The notes: generated by a model from the letters alone, not told the origin. 64,000 nucleotides of DNA from Virgisporangium aurantiacum (GCF_016863635.1 NZ_BOPG01000012.1:682001-746000), one strand, 5' to 3'; positions 7,458 to 16,841 are shown, counted from the stretch's first letter. Numbers and translations: made by a program.

Positions 7458-8645
7458 ATGCGCCGGGCACCCGCCCTCTCCTTCCTCCTCGTCACCGTCT
7501 TCGTCGACATGCTCGGGCTCGGCCTGATCGTGCCGATCGTGCCGGCCCTGATGACGGCCGTCACCGGCGACGCCGTCAGCGCCGTGTTCTGGTCGGGCGC
7601 GCTCGGCTCGGTCTACGGCCTGCTGCAGTTCGTCGCCTCGCCGCTGCTCGGGCGGCTCTCCGACCGGTACGGCCGGCGGCCGGTGCTGCTCGTGTCGCTG
7701 GGCTGCCTCGGCGTCGACTGGCTCGCGCACGCGATGACCCCCGACCCGTGGACGCTGCTGGCGTTCCACGCCCTCGCCGGCGCCAGCGCGGGGACGGGCA
7801 CCGTCGTCAACGCGTACATCGCCGACATCACCGCACCCGGTGCGCGGGCGCGCGCGTACGGGCTGGTCGGTTCCGCGTTCGGGCTGGGGTTCGTCGCCGG
7901 TCCGGTCGTCGGCGGCCTGCTCGGCGGCGTCGACGTACGCCTGCCGTTCCTCGCCGCGGCCATGCTGTGCTTCACCAACGTCGCCTACGGCTGGTTCGTC
8001 CTGCCCGAGTCGCGGCCCGGCGACCGGACCACCCCGCTCACCCTGCGGATGGCGAACCCGGTCGGCGCCATCGTCGCGGTGCTGCGCCGGCCGGTGCTCG
8101 GTCGGCTCGCCCACGCCCGCTTCCACGCCGACATCGCCCGCATGACCCACCAGTCGACCTGGGCCTTCTTCCTCACCCACCGGTTCGCGTGGAGCACCGC
8201 GCACGTCGGCGTCGTGATGGCGGCCGGCGCGCTCGCCGGCGCGGCCTTCCAGGCCCGGGCCACCGGCCCGATCGTGGCCCGGCTCGGCGACAAGCGCGCG
8301 GCGGTGGCGGGCAGCCTGCTCGGCGTCCTGACCCTGGCGGGCATGGCGTTGGTGACCGCGCCGTGGATGCTCTACGCCCTACTGGCGGTCGGCGTCCTCG
8401 GCTCGGTCGGCGGCGCGGCCGCGCAGTCGTGGATCTCCCGCAGCGCCCGGGCCGACGAGCAAGGCACCGTGCAGGGCGCGCTGACCGGCATCGGCGCGAT
8501 CGCCGAGACGCTGGTACCGGTGACGGCGGGGGCGGCCTTCGGCTGGACGCTCGCCCACGCGTCCCCCGGCCTGGTCTTCGTGGGCGCGGCCGCGTTCGCC
8601 GCCACCGCCACCCTCCTCCTGTCCACAACCCCCGCGCCGAGATGA
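7458..8645 (+). CDS. MFS transporter, TetA/DHA1-type
   Basis: The start ATG at 7458 follows AGGAG by five bases. An upstream in-frame start would add 15 residues that do not look like family sequence. The 395-residue product has about twelve hydrophobic segments. The first-helix motif is FVDMLGLGLIVPIVPAL and the loop 2-3 motif is GRLSDRYGRRPVLL, both standard for the TetA branch of 12-TM drug:H+ antiporters. It would export a small molecule at the cytoplasmic membrane. It stands divergent from the aminopeptidase gene across about 200 bp, with no regulator gene adjacent. The substrate cannot be predicted. Confidence 0.88.
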   Translation: MRRAPALSFLLVTVFVDMLGLGLIVPIVPALMTAVTGDAVSAVFWSGALGSVYGLLQFVASPLLGRLSDRYGRRPVLLVSLGCLGVDWLAHAMTPDPWTLLAFHALAGASAGTGTVVNAYIADITAPGARARAYGLVGSAFGLGFVAGPVVGGLLGGVDVRLPFLAAAMLCFTNVAYGWFVLPESRPGDRTTPLTLRMANPVGAIVAVLRRPVLGRLAHARFHADIARMTHQSTWAFFLTHRFAWSTAHVGVVMAAGALAGAAFQARATGPIVARLGDKRAAVAGSLLGVLTLAGMALVTAPWMLYALLAVGVLGSVGGAAAQSWISRSARADEQGTVQGALTGIGAIAETLVPVTAGAAFGWTLAHASPGLVFVGAAAFAATATLLLSTTPAPR

Positions 8646-8788
8646 TCAACTGTCCAGCAAGAACCCGCAGCAGGTTGCCGCGCTTTGGTCCCGTTCATGG
8701 AGCACCACAACTGCAAGATCAGCGTCGTCGGGTTCCCTGTGGACCCGGGTCGCCGACCGAAAGTCGAGTCGCGCATTAGGGTGCCGGG
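8646..8788. other. Non-coding spacer
   Basis: These 143 bp have no convincing reading frame. The stretch around 8665-8735 is less GC-biased at codon-like positions than the flanking genes and looks like the extragenic repeat-type sequence common in this kind of genome. I could not confirm another full copy in the window. No clear terminator hairpin or promoter was found. Confidence 0.4.
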
Positions 8789-9193
8789 ATGCGGATGCTG
8801 CACCTCGGACTGCGGGTCACCGACCTGGACCGCTCGCTCGCCTTCTACTCCGCCGTCGGGTACGCCGAGCGCGGCCGGGTTCCGGCGACGCCGTTCGGCA
8901 GCCTCACCATGCTCCAACTGCCCGGCGACCCGTTCATCAGCCTCGAACTCGTACACGATCCCGCCCGGCCGGTCACCGATACCGGCGCCGTCAACCACCT
9001 GATCATCCAGGTGGACGACATGCGGGCCGCGGTCGCCGACCTCGCGGCCAAGGGTGTCCCGGCCGAGCCGCCGACCGACCACGGGGAAGGCATGTGGACG
9101 GCGTGGCTGACCGATCCCGACGGCTACCGCATCGAGCTCGTGCAGTGGCCGCCCGGCCACCCGGCCGGCATGACCGCCGCCGACTTCGCCTGA
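8789..9193 (+). CDS. VOC-family (glyoxalase-fold) protein
   Basis: This 134-residue protein is one full vicinal-oxygen-chelate domain made of two beta-alpha-beta-beta-beta halves. The first strand MRMLHLGLRVTDLDRSLAFY supplies a metal-ligand-like His. The second half begins NHLIIQVDDM and ends TDPDGYRIELVQW, the usual position of the metal-binding Glu. Length and pattern match lactoylglutathione lyase-like single-domain proteins, but many such proteins bind drugs or act on unrelated substrates. It is followed after 4 bp by a DUF4184 membrane-protein gene, so the two are probably co-transcribed. Confidence 0.82.
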   Translation: MRMLHLGLRVTDLDRSLAFYSAVGYAERGRVPATPFGSLTMLQLPGDPFISLELVHDPARPVTDTGAVNHLIIQVDDMRAAVADLAAKGVPAEPPTDHGEGMWTAWLTDPDGYRIELVQWPPGHPAGMTAADFA

Positions 9194-9197
9194 CGCC

Positions 9198-9965
9198 GTG
9201 CCGGCCACGTTCCCCTCACACGCCGCCGCCGTGCTGCCGCTGAAGCTGTGGCGACCGGACCGGTTCGACGGGGTCGCGTTGGTGATCGGGGCCGCGGCGC
9301 CGGACCTGCCGTACGCGCTGGGCAGCTGCCGGCCGCCGTTCACCTACGGCCACACGTGGTGGGGCGTGCTCGCCTCGGTGCCGGCCACGATCGTCGCCGC
9401 CCGGCTCGTGCGTCGGGCGGCGCCGACGGTCGCCGCGCACCTGCCGACGTTCGGGCCGTTCGCGGTCCGGGACTACGGCGCCCTCGGCAGGGTGCGGCAC
9501 CCGGTGTGGGTCACGGCCGCCTCGGCGTTGCTCGGAGCCGCCAGCCACGTCGCGTGGGACCACGTCACCCACGACCGCGTTCCCGGCACCCGCGTCGGCA
9601 TCCCGGCGCTGCGGCGCGAGGTGCGGCCCGGGGTGCCGGCGTGGATGCCGCTGCACCTGGCGTCGAGCGCGGTGGGCGCGGCCGCCTGGCTGGCGATGTC
9701 CGCCGAGGTCGGCCGCCGCCGGCGCGTCGTCGCGTGGCACGGCCCGGCGCCGGCGGTCGCGCGCCGCCGGCGACTCTTCTTCGGGACGGCCGCAGCGGTC
9801 GGCACCGTGGGCGCGGCGGCCTCGGTGCTGGTGCCGGCGACCCGCGAGCGGATCGTCCCGTTCCTGCCTCCGGTGCCGCGGCCGGCGGTGCTGTCCGCCC
9901 GGATCCTCGGCACCGTCGCGGGTGCGCTGCTCGCCGCCGCGGCGGTGGTACGTCGACGGGCGTAG
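9198..9965 (+). CDS. DUF4184-family membrane protein
   Basis: The 255-residue product starts at GTG and opens with PATFPSHAAAVLPLKLWRPD, then GAAAPDLPYALG, the hallmark start of DUF4184 proteins. A central SHVAWDHVTHDRVPG segment has closely spaced His and Asp residues, reminiscent of the membrane metal-binding motif of YdjM/phospholipase-C-like integral membrane hydrolases. Four or five hydrophobic segments are visible. Function is unknown. The gene is 4 bp downstream of a VOC-family gene. Confidence 0.8.
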   Translation: MPATFPSHAAAVLPLKLWRPDRFDGVALVIGAAAPDLPYALGSCRPPFTYGHTWWGVLASVPATIVAARLVRRAAPTVAAHLPTFGPFAVRDYGALGRVRHPVWVTAASALLGAASHVAWDHVTHDRVPGTRVGIPALRREVRPGVPAWMPLHLASSAVGAAAWLAMSAEVGRRRRVVAWHGPAPAVARRRRLFFGTAAAVGTVGAAASVLVPATRERIVPFLPPVPRPAVLSARILGTVAGALLAAAAVVRRRA

Positions 9966-10049
9966 GGCGGGTGTCGTCGCCGGGCCGACGCGGGGTCGAC
10001 CGCCGCCGGGCAGGCTCGACGTCGACAGCGTTTCGACGGGAGGTGTCCG

Positions 10050-10811
10050 GTGATGACCAGCCTGACGGGCAAGGTGGCCCTGGTGACCGGCAGTTCGCGC
10101 GGCATCGGCGCGGCGATCGCGACCCATTTCGCGCAGGCCGGTGCCCGGGTGGTGCTGCACGGGCGCGACGAAGCGGCGCTCGACCGGCTGCGCGCCGGGA
10201 TCGTCGACGCCGGCGGCGAGGCCATCGCCGTCACCGGTGACATCACGGTGGCGGCCGACCTCGACCGGATGCGCGAGCGGATCCTGGCCGCCTACGGCCG
10301 GGTCGACGTGCTGGTCGCCAACGCCGGGAGCACGAGCAGCCGGCCCCAGCCCATCGAGGACATCACCGAGGAGTCCTGGCGCGCCGACGTCGACCGCACG
10401 CTGACCGGCACGTTCCTGACGGTCAAATGCTTCCTGCCGCACATGAAGGAGCGCCGCACCGGAAACATCATCACCGTGTCGTCGGCGGCCGGACGCAAGC
10501 CCAGCGACCGCACGATCGTCGCCTACGCGGCGGCCAAGGCCGGCGTCCAACTGTTCACCCAGGACCTGGCGGCGCAGGCCGGCCCGTTCGGCATCCGGGC
10601 CAACTGCCTCGCGCCGGAGACGATCCTCACCGACACGAACAAGGGATGGATCCCGGAAGACGTCCAGCGCTCGCTGGCCGAGGCGCACCCGCTGCGCCGG
10701 CTGGGCACCCCGGCGGACGTGGCCCGTGCCGCGCTGTTCCTGGCGTCGGACGAGTCGAGCTGGATCACCGGCGTCATCGTCGACATCGCCGGCGGCGCCG
10801 TCCTGGCCTGA
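10050..10811 (+). CDS. Short-chain dehydrogenase/reductase (SDR)
   Basis: The 253-residue product is a classical SDR. It has the cofactor motif TGSSRGIGAA near residue 14, the NAG motif in VLVANAGS, the active-site Ser in TVSSAAGRK, and YAAAK as the catalytic Tyr-x-x-x-Lys. The C-terminus carries the usual SSWITGVIVDIAGG. It should reduce or oxidise a carbonyl/alcohol using NAD(P). Either the GTG at 10050 or the adjacent ATG at 10053 could start it; GGGAGG lies a few bases upstream of both. It is a single gene convergent with a lipoprotein gene, so pathway context is lacking. Confidence 0.88.
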   Translation: MMTSLTGKVALVTGSSRGIGAAIATHFAQAGARVVLHGRDEAALDRLRAGIVDAGGEAIAVTGDITVAADLDRMRERILAAYGRVDVLVANAGSTSSRPQPIEDITEESWRADVDRTLTGTFLTVKCFLPHMKERRTGNIITVSSAAGRKPSDRTIVAYAAAKAGVQLFTQDLAAQAGPFGIRANCLAPETILTDTNKGWIPEDVQRSLAEAHPLRRLGTPADVARAALFLASDESSWITGVIVDIAGGAVLA

Positions 10812-10840
10812 CACCCGGCCGGGAGCCGACGCCCCGCCGC

Positions 10841-10860
10841 GAGCCGGAACCGGCCGGCTC
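10841..10860. terminator. Candidate bidirectional hairpin terminator
   Basis: GAGCCGG (10841-10847) and CCGGCTC (10854-10860) form a 7-bp GC-rich stem with a 6-nt loop. It lies between the convergent SDR and lipoprotein genes, touching the stop codon of the latter. No T-run follows, as is common in very GC-rich genomes. Confidence 0.4.
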
Positions 10861-11368
10861 ATGATCCGCCCTTGCCGGCGCTCTTCGGCGGCAGGAACGA
10901 CTCGCACGCCTTGGCGGCGGCGGCGAACGTCGGATCCTGGTTGTCGGCCAGCGTCCGCAACCGGTCGGGCAGTTCGAGGTTGCCGTCCGCGTCGGGGTCC
11001 GGGAAGTCCTCGATGCCGTGCTGACGCATACAGGTGACGTACTCGCGCAGCTTCGCCAGCTCCTCGGCGGTCAATGCCTTCTCGTCGGAGAAGGCGATCT
11101 TCCAGTCGTGGACCAGCGGCCGGCACGCCTCGGCCGGTTGCCAGTCACCGGCGGCCTCGGGCGGGAAGTTCCAGCGGCCCCGGTCGTCCTTGACGGGGTC
11201 CGGGAAGTTCGGGAAACCGTTGGCGCGCATGCACTTCGCCAGTTCGAGAGCGGCCGCCTCGTTGGAGCTGGCGGTGGGCGAGGCGGCCGCGTTCCCCCCA
11301 CCACCGTCGGTGCATCCGGCCAGGGCGATCGCCACGGTGGCGACGACCGCGAGTATCCGTCGCGTCAT
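10859..11368 (-). CDS. Lipoprotein with duplicated CMRxxG-FPDP motif
   Basis: The 169-residue product starts [19 protein letters not shown], a lipoprotein signal with lipobox ALAGC. The mature part has the same motif twice: [14 protein letters not shown] and [14 protein letters not shown]. Paired Cys residues and acidic loops suggest a small extracellular disulfide-stabilised domain. This lipoprotein type commonly accompanies actinobacterial MacB-like efflux operons and two-component systems, as it does here: the ABC ATPase gene starts 120 bp away on the other strand. Its role is unknown; sensing or efflux assistance at the envelope is a reasonable inference. Confidence 0.82.
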   Translation of the reverse strand: MTRRILAVVATVAIALAGCTDGGGGNAAASPTASSNEAAALELAKCMRANGFPNFPDPVKDDRGRWNFPPEAAGDWQPAEACRPLVHDWKIAFSDEKALTAEELAKLREYVTCMRQHGIEDFPDPDADGNLELPDRLRTLADNQDPTFAAAAKACESFLPPKSAGKGGS

Positions 11369-11488
11369 GGTGTGACCCTCCCGGAGCCGCCGGTGTCGCC
11401 GGTACCCGCGAAGGAGGGCCGTTCGGGCCGACGGTCGGGGGTGGGTGCGTCGGCGTGCGGCATCGATAGTGGACGCGGGAGGTGCGCG

Positions 11489-12151
11489 GTGACGGTGCTG
11501 GAGTTGCACGACGTCCGGAAGGTCTACCCCGGTGACCCGCCGGTGGAATCGGTTCGCGGGGTGAGCCTCGCCGTGGCGGCGGGAGCCATGCTCGCCGTCC
11601 GCGGGCCGTCCGGATCGGGCAAGTCGACGCTGCTGAACCTGATGGCGGCGCTCGACCGGCCGACCGGCGGCACCGTCCGCCTGGACGGCTTCGCCGTCGA
11701 GACGCTCACCGACCGGGAGCTGACCGGCCTGCGGGCACACCGGGTCGGCGTCGTATTCCAGCAGTTCCACCTGCTGGAGTCGTTGACGGCGGTGGACAAC
11801 GTGGCAACCGCCCTGATCTACCGCGGCGTGCCGCCCCGCGCCCGCCGGGCCGCGGCCGCCGCCGCACTCGACCGGGTCGGGCTCGGGCACCGGACGCGGC
11901 ACCGGGTCACCAAACTCTCCGGCGGCGAACGCCAGCGGGTCGCCATCGCGCGGGCGCTGGTCGGCCGGCCCGCGATCGTGTTCGCCGACGAGCCGACCGG
12001 CAACCTCGACTCGGCCACCGGCGCCGAGGTTCTCGGGCTGATCCGGGAACTCAACGCCGAGGGCGTCACGTTCGTCATCGTCACGCACGAGGAGACGGTG
12101 GCCGCCGCGTGCCACACGTCGGTGGAGATGACCGACGGCCGGATCGGCTAG
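11489..12151 (+). CDS. ABC transporter ATP-binding protein (MacB/LolD-type)
   Basis: The start GTG at 11489 is six bases after GGGAGG and gives a 220-residue ATPase of normal LolD/FtsE length. Motifs are Walker [10 protein letters not shown], a Q-loop in [18 protein letters not shown], signature [15 protein letters not shown], Walker [14 protein letters not shown] and switch TFVIVTHEE. The [10 protein letters not shown] form is diagnostic for the MacB/LolD group. Its natural partner is the MacB-type permease at 15578-16789, separated by the opposite-strand two-component genes. The stop codon overlaps the end of the convergent response-regulator gene by 4 bp. Confidence 0.9.
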   Translation: MTVLELHDVRKVYPGDPPVESVRGVSLAVAAGAMLAVRGPSGSGKSTLLNLMAALDRPTGGTVRLDGFAVETLTDRELTGLRAHRVGVVFQQFHLLESLTAVDNVATALIYRGVPPRARRAAAAAALDRVGLGHRTRHRVTKLSGGERQRVAIARALVGRPAIVFADEPTGNLDSATGAEVLGLIRELNAEGVTFVIVTHEETVAAACHTSVEMTDGRIG

Positions 12152-12807
12152 CCGTCCGGGTCCCGGAGGGCGTCGCCCAGCGGGACCAGCCCCTGCTGCA
12201 GGCCGAAGATCGCGGCCTGGGTGCGATCCTGGAGACCGAGTTTCGTCAGCACGCTCGACACGTACGACTTCACCGTCTGCTCGCCGAGGTTGAGGGCACG
12301 GGCGATCTCCCGGTTCGACCGCCCGCGCGACAGCAGCGCCAGCACGTCGCGCTCGCGGGCCGACAGCCGGGCGAGCGGACCCGGGTCGCCCGCGCGCACG
12401 CCGCGGACCAGCAACCCTGCCACGTCGGGGTCGAGCACGCTGCCGCCTGCGGCCGCCGCGCGGACCGCCTCGACGACCCGGTCGACGGCCGTGCTCTTCG
12501 ACAGGTACGAGACGGCGCCGGCCCGTACGGCGTCCATGGCCCGGTCCTCGGCCGGGTACGACGTCAGCACGACGACCGCCGCCGGGTCGTTCCGTTCGCG
12601 GAGAGCGTGCAGGACGGCCAGCCCGTCGAGCCCCGGCATCACCATGTCGAGCAGCACCACGTCGGGCCGGAGGCGAGCGATCCGGTCGAGCGCGGTGGTG
12701 CCGTCGCCGCACTCGTCGACCACGGCGAGGTCCGGCTCCTGCCGCAGTGCGAACCGCAGCCCCTGCCGGACCACCTCATGGTCGTCGACGATGAGGATCC
12801 TGATCAT
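12148..12807 (-). CDS. NarL/LuxR-type response regulator
   Basis: The 219-residue protein has a receiver domain ([18 protein letters not shown] with the acidic pocket, [11 protein letters not shown] with the phospho-acceptor Asp, [16 protein letters not shown] with the Lys). This is followed by a LuxR helix-turn-helix ([15 protein letters not shown] through [21 protein letters not shown]). It is the DNA-binding half of a two-component pair with the kinase gene immediately upstream, which it overlaps by 4 bp. Likely targets are the flanking efflux and lipoprotein genes, judging by position. Confidence 0.92.
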   Translation of the reverse strand: MIRILIVDDHEVVRQGLRFALRQEPDLAVVDECGDGTTALDRIARLRPDVVLLDMVMPGLDGLAVLHALRERNDPAAVVVLTSYPAEDRAMDAVRAGAVSYLSKSTAVDRVVEAVRAAAAGGSVLDPDVAGLLVRGVRAGDPGPLARLSARERDVLALLSRGRSNREIARALNLGEQTVKSYVSSVLTKLGLQDRTQAAIFGLQQGLVPLGDALRDPDG

Positions 12808-14363
12808 GCGGCATCGGCCGGAATGAGGACCCGCACCGTCGTCCCCTGCGCGGGCGCGCTCGCCACGTCGACGGTGCCGGCCAGTTCGCCGACGCGGTCG
12901 CGCATCAGGTCGAGTCCCATCCCGTGCCGGTCACCGGCGCCCGGCTCGAAGCCCAGCCCGTCGTCGCGAACCGTCACCGCGACCTGGCCGCCGGCCCGGA
13001 CCACCTCGACCTCGACGGTGGTCGGCCGGCCGTGGCGCACCGCGTTGCCGACCGCCTCCTGCACCACCCGCAGCACCGCGTGCTCGACCGCGGCGGCCAG
13101 CCCGTCGCCGTCGACGCGGGCGGTGGCGGTGATGCCGAGACCGATCCGGTAGGACCGGCACAGCTCGTCGAGGGCCGCCGCCAGGCCGGCGTCCTCCAGC
13201 GCGACCGGCCGCAGCTCGAGCAGCATGGCCCGCATCTCCCGTTTCGTGTGCTCCAGCGACCGCTCCAGGGACTCCGCCTGGTGGCGCAGTTCCGACCCGG
13301 ACGGCAGCGCCTTGCGGAGTCCGCCGGCCACCATGCTGGCCGAGAAGAGGTGCTGGGAGATCGAGTCGTGCAGCTCCCGGGTGATCCGCGTCCGCTCCGC
13401 CCGCCGGGCGTCGGCGCCGGCCACCGCCCGCTGGGCCGCGACGGCCTTCTCCAGCCGCTCGGCCATCGCGTTGAAGGACCGTTCGAGCATCGCCACCTCG
13501 TCGTTGCCGGAGACCGGCAGCCGGGTGCCGAGGTCGCCGTCGGCCATCGTCGACGTGCCCGCGGCCAACCGCCGGATGCGCCGGATCAGGGGGCCCGTGC
13601 TCAGCAGGCCGAACAGCACACCGACCGGCACCAGCAGGAGCAGCACGACGCCACCGGGCAGGAGCAGTCCGCCGAACCCGACGTCGTCACCGGCGTCCAC
13701 CGATGCCCTGTCCTTCGCGGCGCCGTTCTTCGCGGCGCCGTCCTTCCCGACGCCGGCCTTGCCGGCACCGTTCGTCTCGACGAGCATCCGCGCGTAGACG
13801 GCGCCCGCCACCCGATCGGCGCCGCCGGCGTCGGTGACCCGGACCGGCGTGACGGCCCAGCCGGCGGCGCGTCCGGACACGATGGTCCGGCCGCTGCGGG
13901 TCGACCCGCCGCCCGCCACCTCGGCGACGACGGCACCGCGCGCGAGGGCGCTCTCGGCGGTGCTGCCGACCACGTGACCGTCGACAGTCGTCACCGCCAG
14001 CAGCCAGACCGGATTGCCCCCGAGGTCGTGCGCCGGGTCGAAGCCCTTGTCGAGCCGGTCGGCGCTCAACGCGTCCGCGAGCATCTCCGCGTCGGATCTG
14101 CCCGCCGCCGAGGCGATGGTGCGGGCGGCCGCCGCGCGGATCGCTACGGCGGTCTCCACGACGAGTCGCTCGGCCTTGTACCGCACCGCGTCGGCCTCGG
14201 CCTCGACCAACCGCTCGCGCGCCCTCTGCACACTCTCGCGCGCGGCCAGGACGCGCGGCGCCACGGCGGCGAGCGCCACAGCCTCGACGACCAGCACCGC
14301 CGCGGCCGAGACCAGTACGTACGACACCGCCATGCGCGAACGCAGGCCGAACCGGGAGAGCAT
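12804..14363 (-). CDS. Membrane sensor histidine kinase, HisKA_3/NarX type
   Basis: I start it at ATG 14361-14363, where GGAGG lies five bases upstream, giving 519 residues. A longer in-frame start adds Arg/Pro-rich sequence without family character. Layout: membrane helix at about 10-35, an extracellular region of nearly 190 residues, a second helix (GGVVLLLLVPVGVLFGLL), a HAMP domain, the HisKA_3 box RITRELHDSISQHLFS with the phosphorylated His, and an HATPase domain with EAVGNAVRHG and GLGFEPG. The extracellular part contains a short Gly-Lys-Asp-rich repeat near its end. It senses an unknown envelope signal and phosphorylates the coupled response regulator. Confidence 0.9.
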   Translation of the reverse strand: MLSRFGLRSRMAVSYVLVSAAAVLVVEAVALAAVAPRVLAARESVQRARERLVEAEADAVRYKAERLVVETAVAIRAAAARTIASAAGRSDAEMLADALSADRLDKGFDPAHDLGGNPVWLLAVTTVDGHVVGSTAESALARGAVVAEVAGGGSTRSGRTIVSGRAAGWAVTPVRVTDAGGADRVAGAVYARMLVETNGAGKAGVGKDGAAKNGAAKDRASVDAGDDVGFGGLLLPGGVVLLLLVPVGVLFGLLSTGPLIRRIRRLAAGTSTMADGDLGTRLPVSGNDEVAMLERSFNAMAERLEKAVAAQRAVAGADARRAERTRITRELHDSISQHLFSASMVAGGLRKALPSGSELRHQAESLERSLEHTKREMRAMLLELRPVALEDAGLAAALDELCRSYRIGLGITATARVDGDGLAAAVEHAVLRVVQEAVGNAVRHGRPTTVEVEVVRAGGQVAVTVRDDGLGFEPGAGDRHGMGLDLMRDRVGELAGTVDVASAPAQGTTVRVLIPADAA

Positions 14364-14490
14364 GGTCGCCTCCGGACAGGAAGATTTGGCCCCCCACGCT
14401 ACGCAGCGGCCGCGCCTGCGGGCACGCCGAAAGTGGGCGTAAATCGGAGACCTTTGGGGGCGGTCCGGCTCCGGTGCGCCCGGCCATCGT

Positions 14491-15591
14491 GTGGCGATGA
14501 GGCGCAGGCGAATGACAATCGTGTCGGCGGTGACGGTCGCCGGCGTGGCCGGCACGGCCGGTTACGCCGTCGTGGCGGGCCAGGGCGGGCCGGCGGCGAG
14601 CCCGCGGGCGGCGGCATCCGGGTCGACGGCGGAGGTCCGGCGCGGCGACCTCGCCGAGCGCCGCTGGGTCACCGGAACCCTCGGCTACGCCGGACCGACC
14701 GCCGTGGCCGCGCCCGGCGAGGGCGTCCTGACCCGCGTGCCGACGGTCGGCGAGATCATCGGTCGGGGCGGGGCGGCCTACGAGGTCGACGGGCTGCCGG
14801 TGGTGCTGCTGTACGGCAGCCGCCCACCGTGGCGGCCGTTCGAACCCGGCATGACCGACGGCGCCGACGTCGAACAGCTGGAGGCCAACCTGGTCCAGCT
14901 GGGCCACGGGGCCGGGGTGACCGTCGACCGGCACTTCTCCGCCGCCACCGCCGACGCCGTGCGCCGGTGGCAGCGCAGGTCCGGGCTGCCGGTCACCGGT
15001 TCGGTGCCGCTCGGCCGCGTGGTGTTCGCGCCGGGCGCGGTCCGGGTCGCCGCCGCCGAGCTACCGGTGGGCGCGCGGGTCGAGCCGGGAGCTGTCGTCG
15101 CGCGTGGCACCGGAGCCGACCCGGCCGTCACGTTCCAGCTCGTGCCCCGGCAGCTTCCGAACGCGAAGGTCGGCGACGCGGTGGTCGTCACGCTTCCCGA
15201 CGGGAAGACCCACGACGGGACGATCGTGAGCATCGGCGCGGTCACCACACCGACCGAGGCGCCGGCGCCGAACGGGGGTGGTGGCGCGAGCCAGCCGTCG
15301 GCGCCGGTCACGGTGCGGCTACAGGGCGCGGCGGTCACCGGGTTCATGGACCAGACGCAGGTGCAGGTGGCGGTCACCGTCACCGCGCGGTCGACGGTGC
15401 TCGCGGTGCCCGTCACCGCGCTGAATCCGGTGCCCGACGGCGGGTACGAGGTCGTCGTGGTCGACGGCGCGACGACCCGGCGGGTCGCGGTGCGGGTCGG
15501 GATCTTCGACGAGCAGGCCGGTCTGGTCGAGGTCAGCGGGCCGGGCCTGGCCGAGGGCCAGCAGGTGCGGGTGCCACGTGCCCAGTCGTGA
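14491..15591 (+). CDS. Efflux periplasmic-adaptor-like protein with peptidoglycan-binding domain
   Basis: The 366-residue protein starts with an N-terminal membrane anchor (IVSAVTVAGVAGTAGYAVVAG). Next come HlyD/MacA-like beta-barrel elements (VRRGDLAERRWVTGTLGY), then a PG_binding_1 helical domain (MTDGADVEQLEANLVQLGHG through VRRWQRRSGLPVTGSV). It ends in a C-terminal adaptor part with VPVTALNPVPDGGYEVVVV. Proteins of this build link MacB-type exporters to the cell wall in Gram-positives. It overlaps the permease gene by 14 bp, so both should be made together. GTG 14491, ATG 14497 and ATG 14512 are all possible starts. The gene is divergent from the histidine kinase. Confidence 0.88.
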   Translation: MAMRRRRMTIVSAVTVAGVAGTAGYAVVAGQGGPAASPRAAASGSTAEVRRGDLAERRWVTGTLGYAGPTAVAAPGEGVLTRVPTVGEIIGRGGAAYEVDGLPVVLLYGSRPPWRPFEPGMTDGADVEQLEANLVQLGHGAGVTVDRHFSAATADAVRRWQRRSGLPVTGSVPLGRVVFAPGAVRVAAAELPVGARVEPGAVVARGTGADPAVTFQLVPRQLPNAKVGDAVVVTLPDGKTHDGTIVSIGAVTTPTEAPAPNGGGGASQPSAPVTVRLQGAAVTGFMDQTQVQVAVTVTARSTVLAVPVTALNPVPDGGYEVVVVDGATTRRVAVRVGIFDEQAGLVEVSGPGLAEGQQVRVPRAQS

Positions 15592-16789
15592 GCTTCCCCC
15601 TACCGCGCCGCGGAGCGTTCTTCGGCCGGCTGACCTGCTGCCGTTGGGAACGCTGGGCCTGCGATTCCGGACGGTCCGGGCGCTGCTGTCCGGGCTGGGC
15701 ATCGCGATCGGGATCGCGTCGATCGTCGCCGTTCTCGGCGTCACCCGGTCGAGCCAGTCCCACGTCCTGGCCCAGCTCGACCGCCTCGGCACCAACCTGT
15801 TGACCGTCGTCGTCGGCGTCGAGCGCGACGGCACCGAGCAGCCGCTCCCGGCCACCGCCGCGCCGATGATCGGCATGGTCCCCGACGTGCTGTCGGTGGC
15901 GCCGACCGCCCGGCTCGGCGCGGTCAACGTCTACCGCAACGACCGCATGCCTTCCGGCCGAACCGGTGGCCTGTCCGTGCGGGCCTGCGACGCGTCCCTG
16001 CTCCGCACGCTCGACGGCGCGGTGCGCACCGGCACCTTCCTCGACGACGGCCGGTACCCCGTCACCGTGCTCGGCGCCGCGGCCGCCACCGCGCTCGGCG
16101 TCGACGACGTGGCCAGCAGCCCCCGGGTATGGCTGGGCGGGCACTGGTACACCGTCGTCGGCATCCTCGACCCGCTCCCGCTCGCACCGGAGATCGACCA
16201 CGCCGCGCTCGTGTCGTTCGCGTCCGCCGCCGACCTGCTCGGCTACGACGGCGTTCCGAGCCGCATCTACCTGCGGGCCGATCCGGACCGGGTGACCCGC
16301 GTCGCCGGGCTCCTGCACCGGGCGGCGAACCCCGGGCAGCCGTCGCGGGTGCGGGTCAGCCGACCGTCCGACGCGCTCGCCGCCGAGGTCGCCGTCAAGG
16401 AGGCGGGGTCGGCGCTCTTCCTCGGGCTTGGCGCGATCGCGCTGCTCGTCGGGGCGATCGGGATCGCCAACGTCATGGTGATCTCGGTGCTGGAGCGGCG
16501 GACGGAGATCGGGGTGCGCCGCGCGCTGGGCGCCGCCCGCGGCCACGTCGCGGCGCAGTTCCTCACCGAGTCGCTCGTGCTGTCGACGATCGGCGGGCTG
16601 GCCGGCGTCGCCATCGGCGTCGCGGTGACGGGCGTCATCGCGCTGGACCGGGGCTGGGGCGTGCTCGTGCCGGCGGAGGCGGTGTGGGGAGGCGTCGGGG
16701 TGTCGCTGGTCGCGGGCGCGATCGCCGGCCTCTACCCGGCCCTGCGCGCCGCCCGGGTCCCCCCGACAGACGCGCTACGCACCATGTAA
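15578..16789 (+). CDS. MacB/FtsX-type ABC transporter permease
   Basis: The 403-residue product has the MacB layout: a first membrane helix (RALLSGLGIAIGIASIVAVLGV), an extracellular MacB_PCD-like domain of about 200 residues containing TRLG-type and VLGAAAATALGV segments, and three C-terminal helices in an FtsX domain (GLGAIALLVGAIGIANVMVISV, ERRTEIGVRRALGAARGHV, and the last two spans). The ERRxEIGxRRAxGA box is diagnostic. It should act by mechanotransmission with the ATPase at 11489-12151 and the adjacent adaptor. The GTG start lies inside the adaptor gene. Confidence 0.92.
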   Translation: MPSRELPPTAPRSVLRPADLLPLGTLGLRFRTVRALLSGLGIAIGIASIVAVLGVTRSSQSHVLAQLDRLGTNLLTVVVGVERDGTEQPLPATAAPMIGMVPDVLSVAPTARLGAVNVYRNDRMPSGRTGGLSVRACDASLLRTLDGAVRTGTFLDDGRYPVTVLGAAAATALGVDDVASSPRVWLGGHWYTVVGILDPLPLAPEIDHAALVSFASAADLLGYDGVPSRIYLRADPDRVTRVAGLLHRAANPGQPSRVRVSRPSDALAAEVAVKEAGSALFLGLGAIALLVGAIGIANVMVISVLERRTEIGVRRALGAARGHVAAQFLTESLVLSTIGGLAGVAIGVAVTGVIALDRGWGVLVPAEAVWGGVGVSLVAGAIAGLYPALRAARVPPTDALRTM

Positions 16790-16841
16790 CGCCCCGGTCC
16801 CGACCCGGCCCCGCCCCCGACCGGCAGCGCGGCGGCGCGGG

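Noticed and set aside
12148..12151. Terminator between the convergent ABC ATPase and response-regulator genes
   Set aside because: The stop codons overlap by 4 bp, leaving no intergenic hairpin; none was found in the last codons of either gene.
12924..15803. Long plus-strand frame spanning the histidine kinase and adaptor region
   Set aside because: It runs antisense through the kinase and out of frame through the adaptor. The kinase HAMP, H-box and ATPase motifs fix the correct frames.
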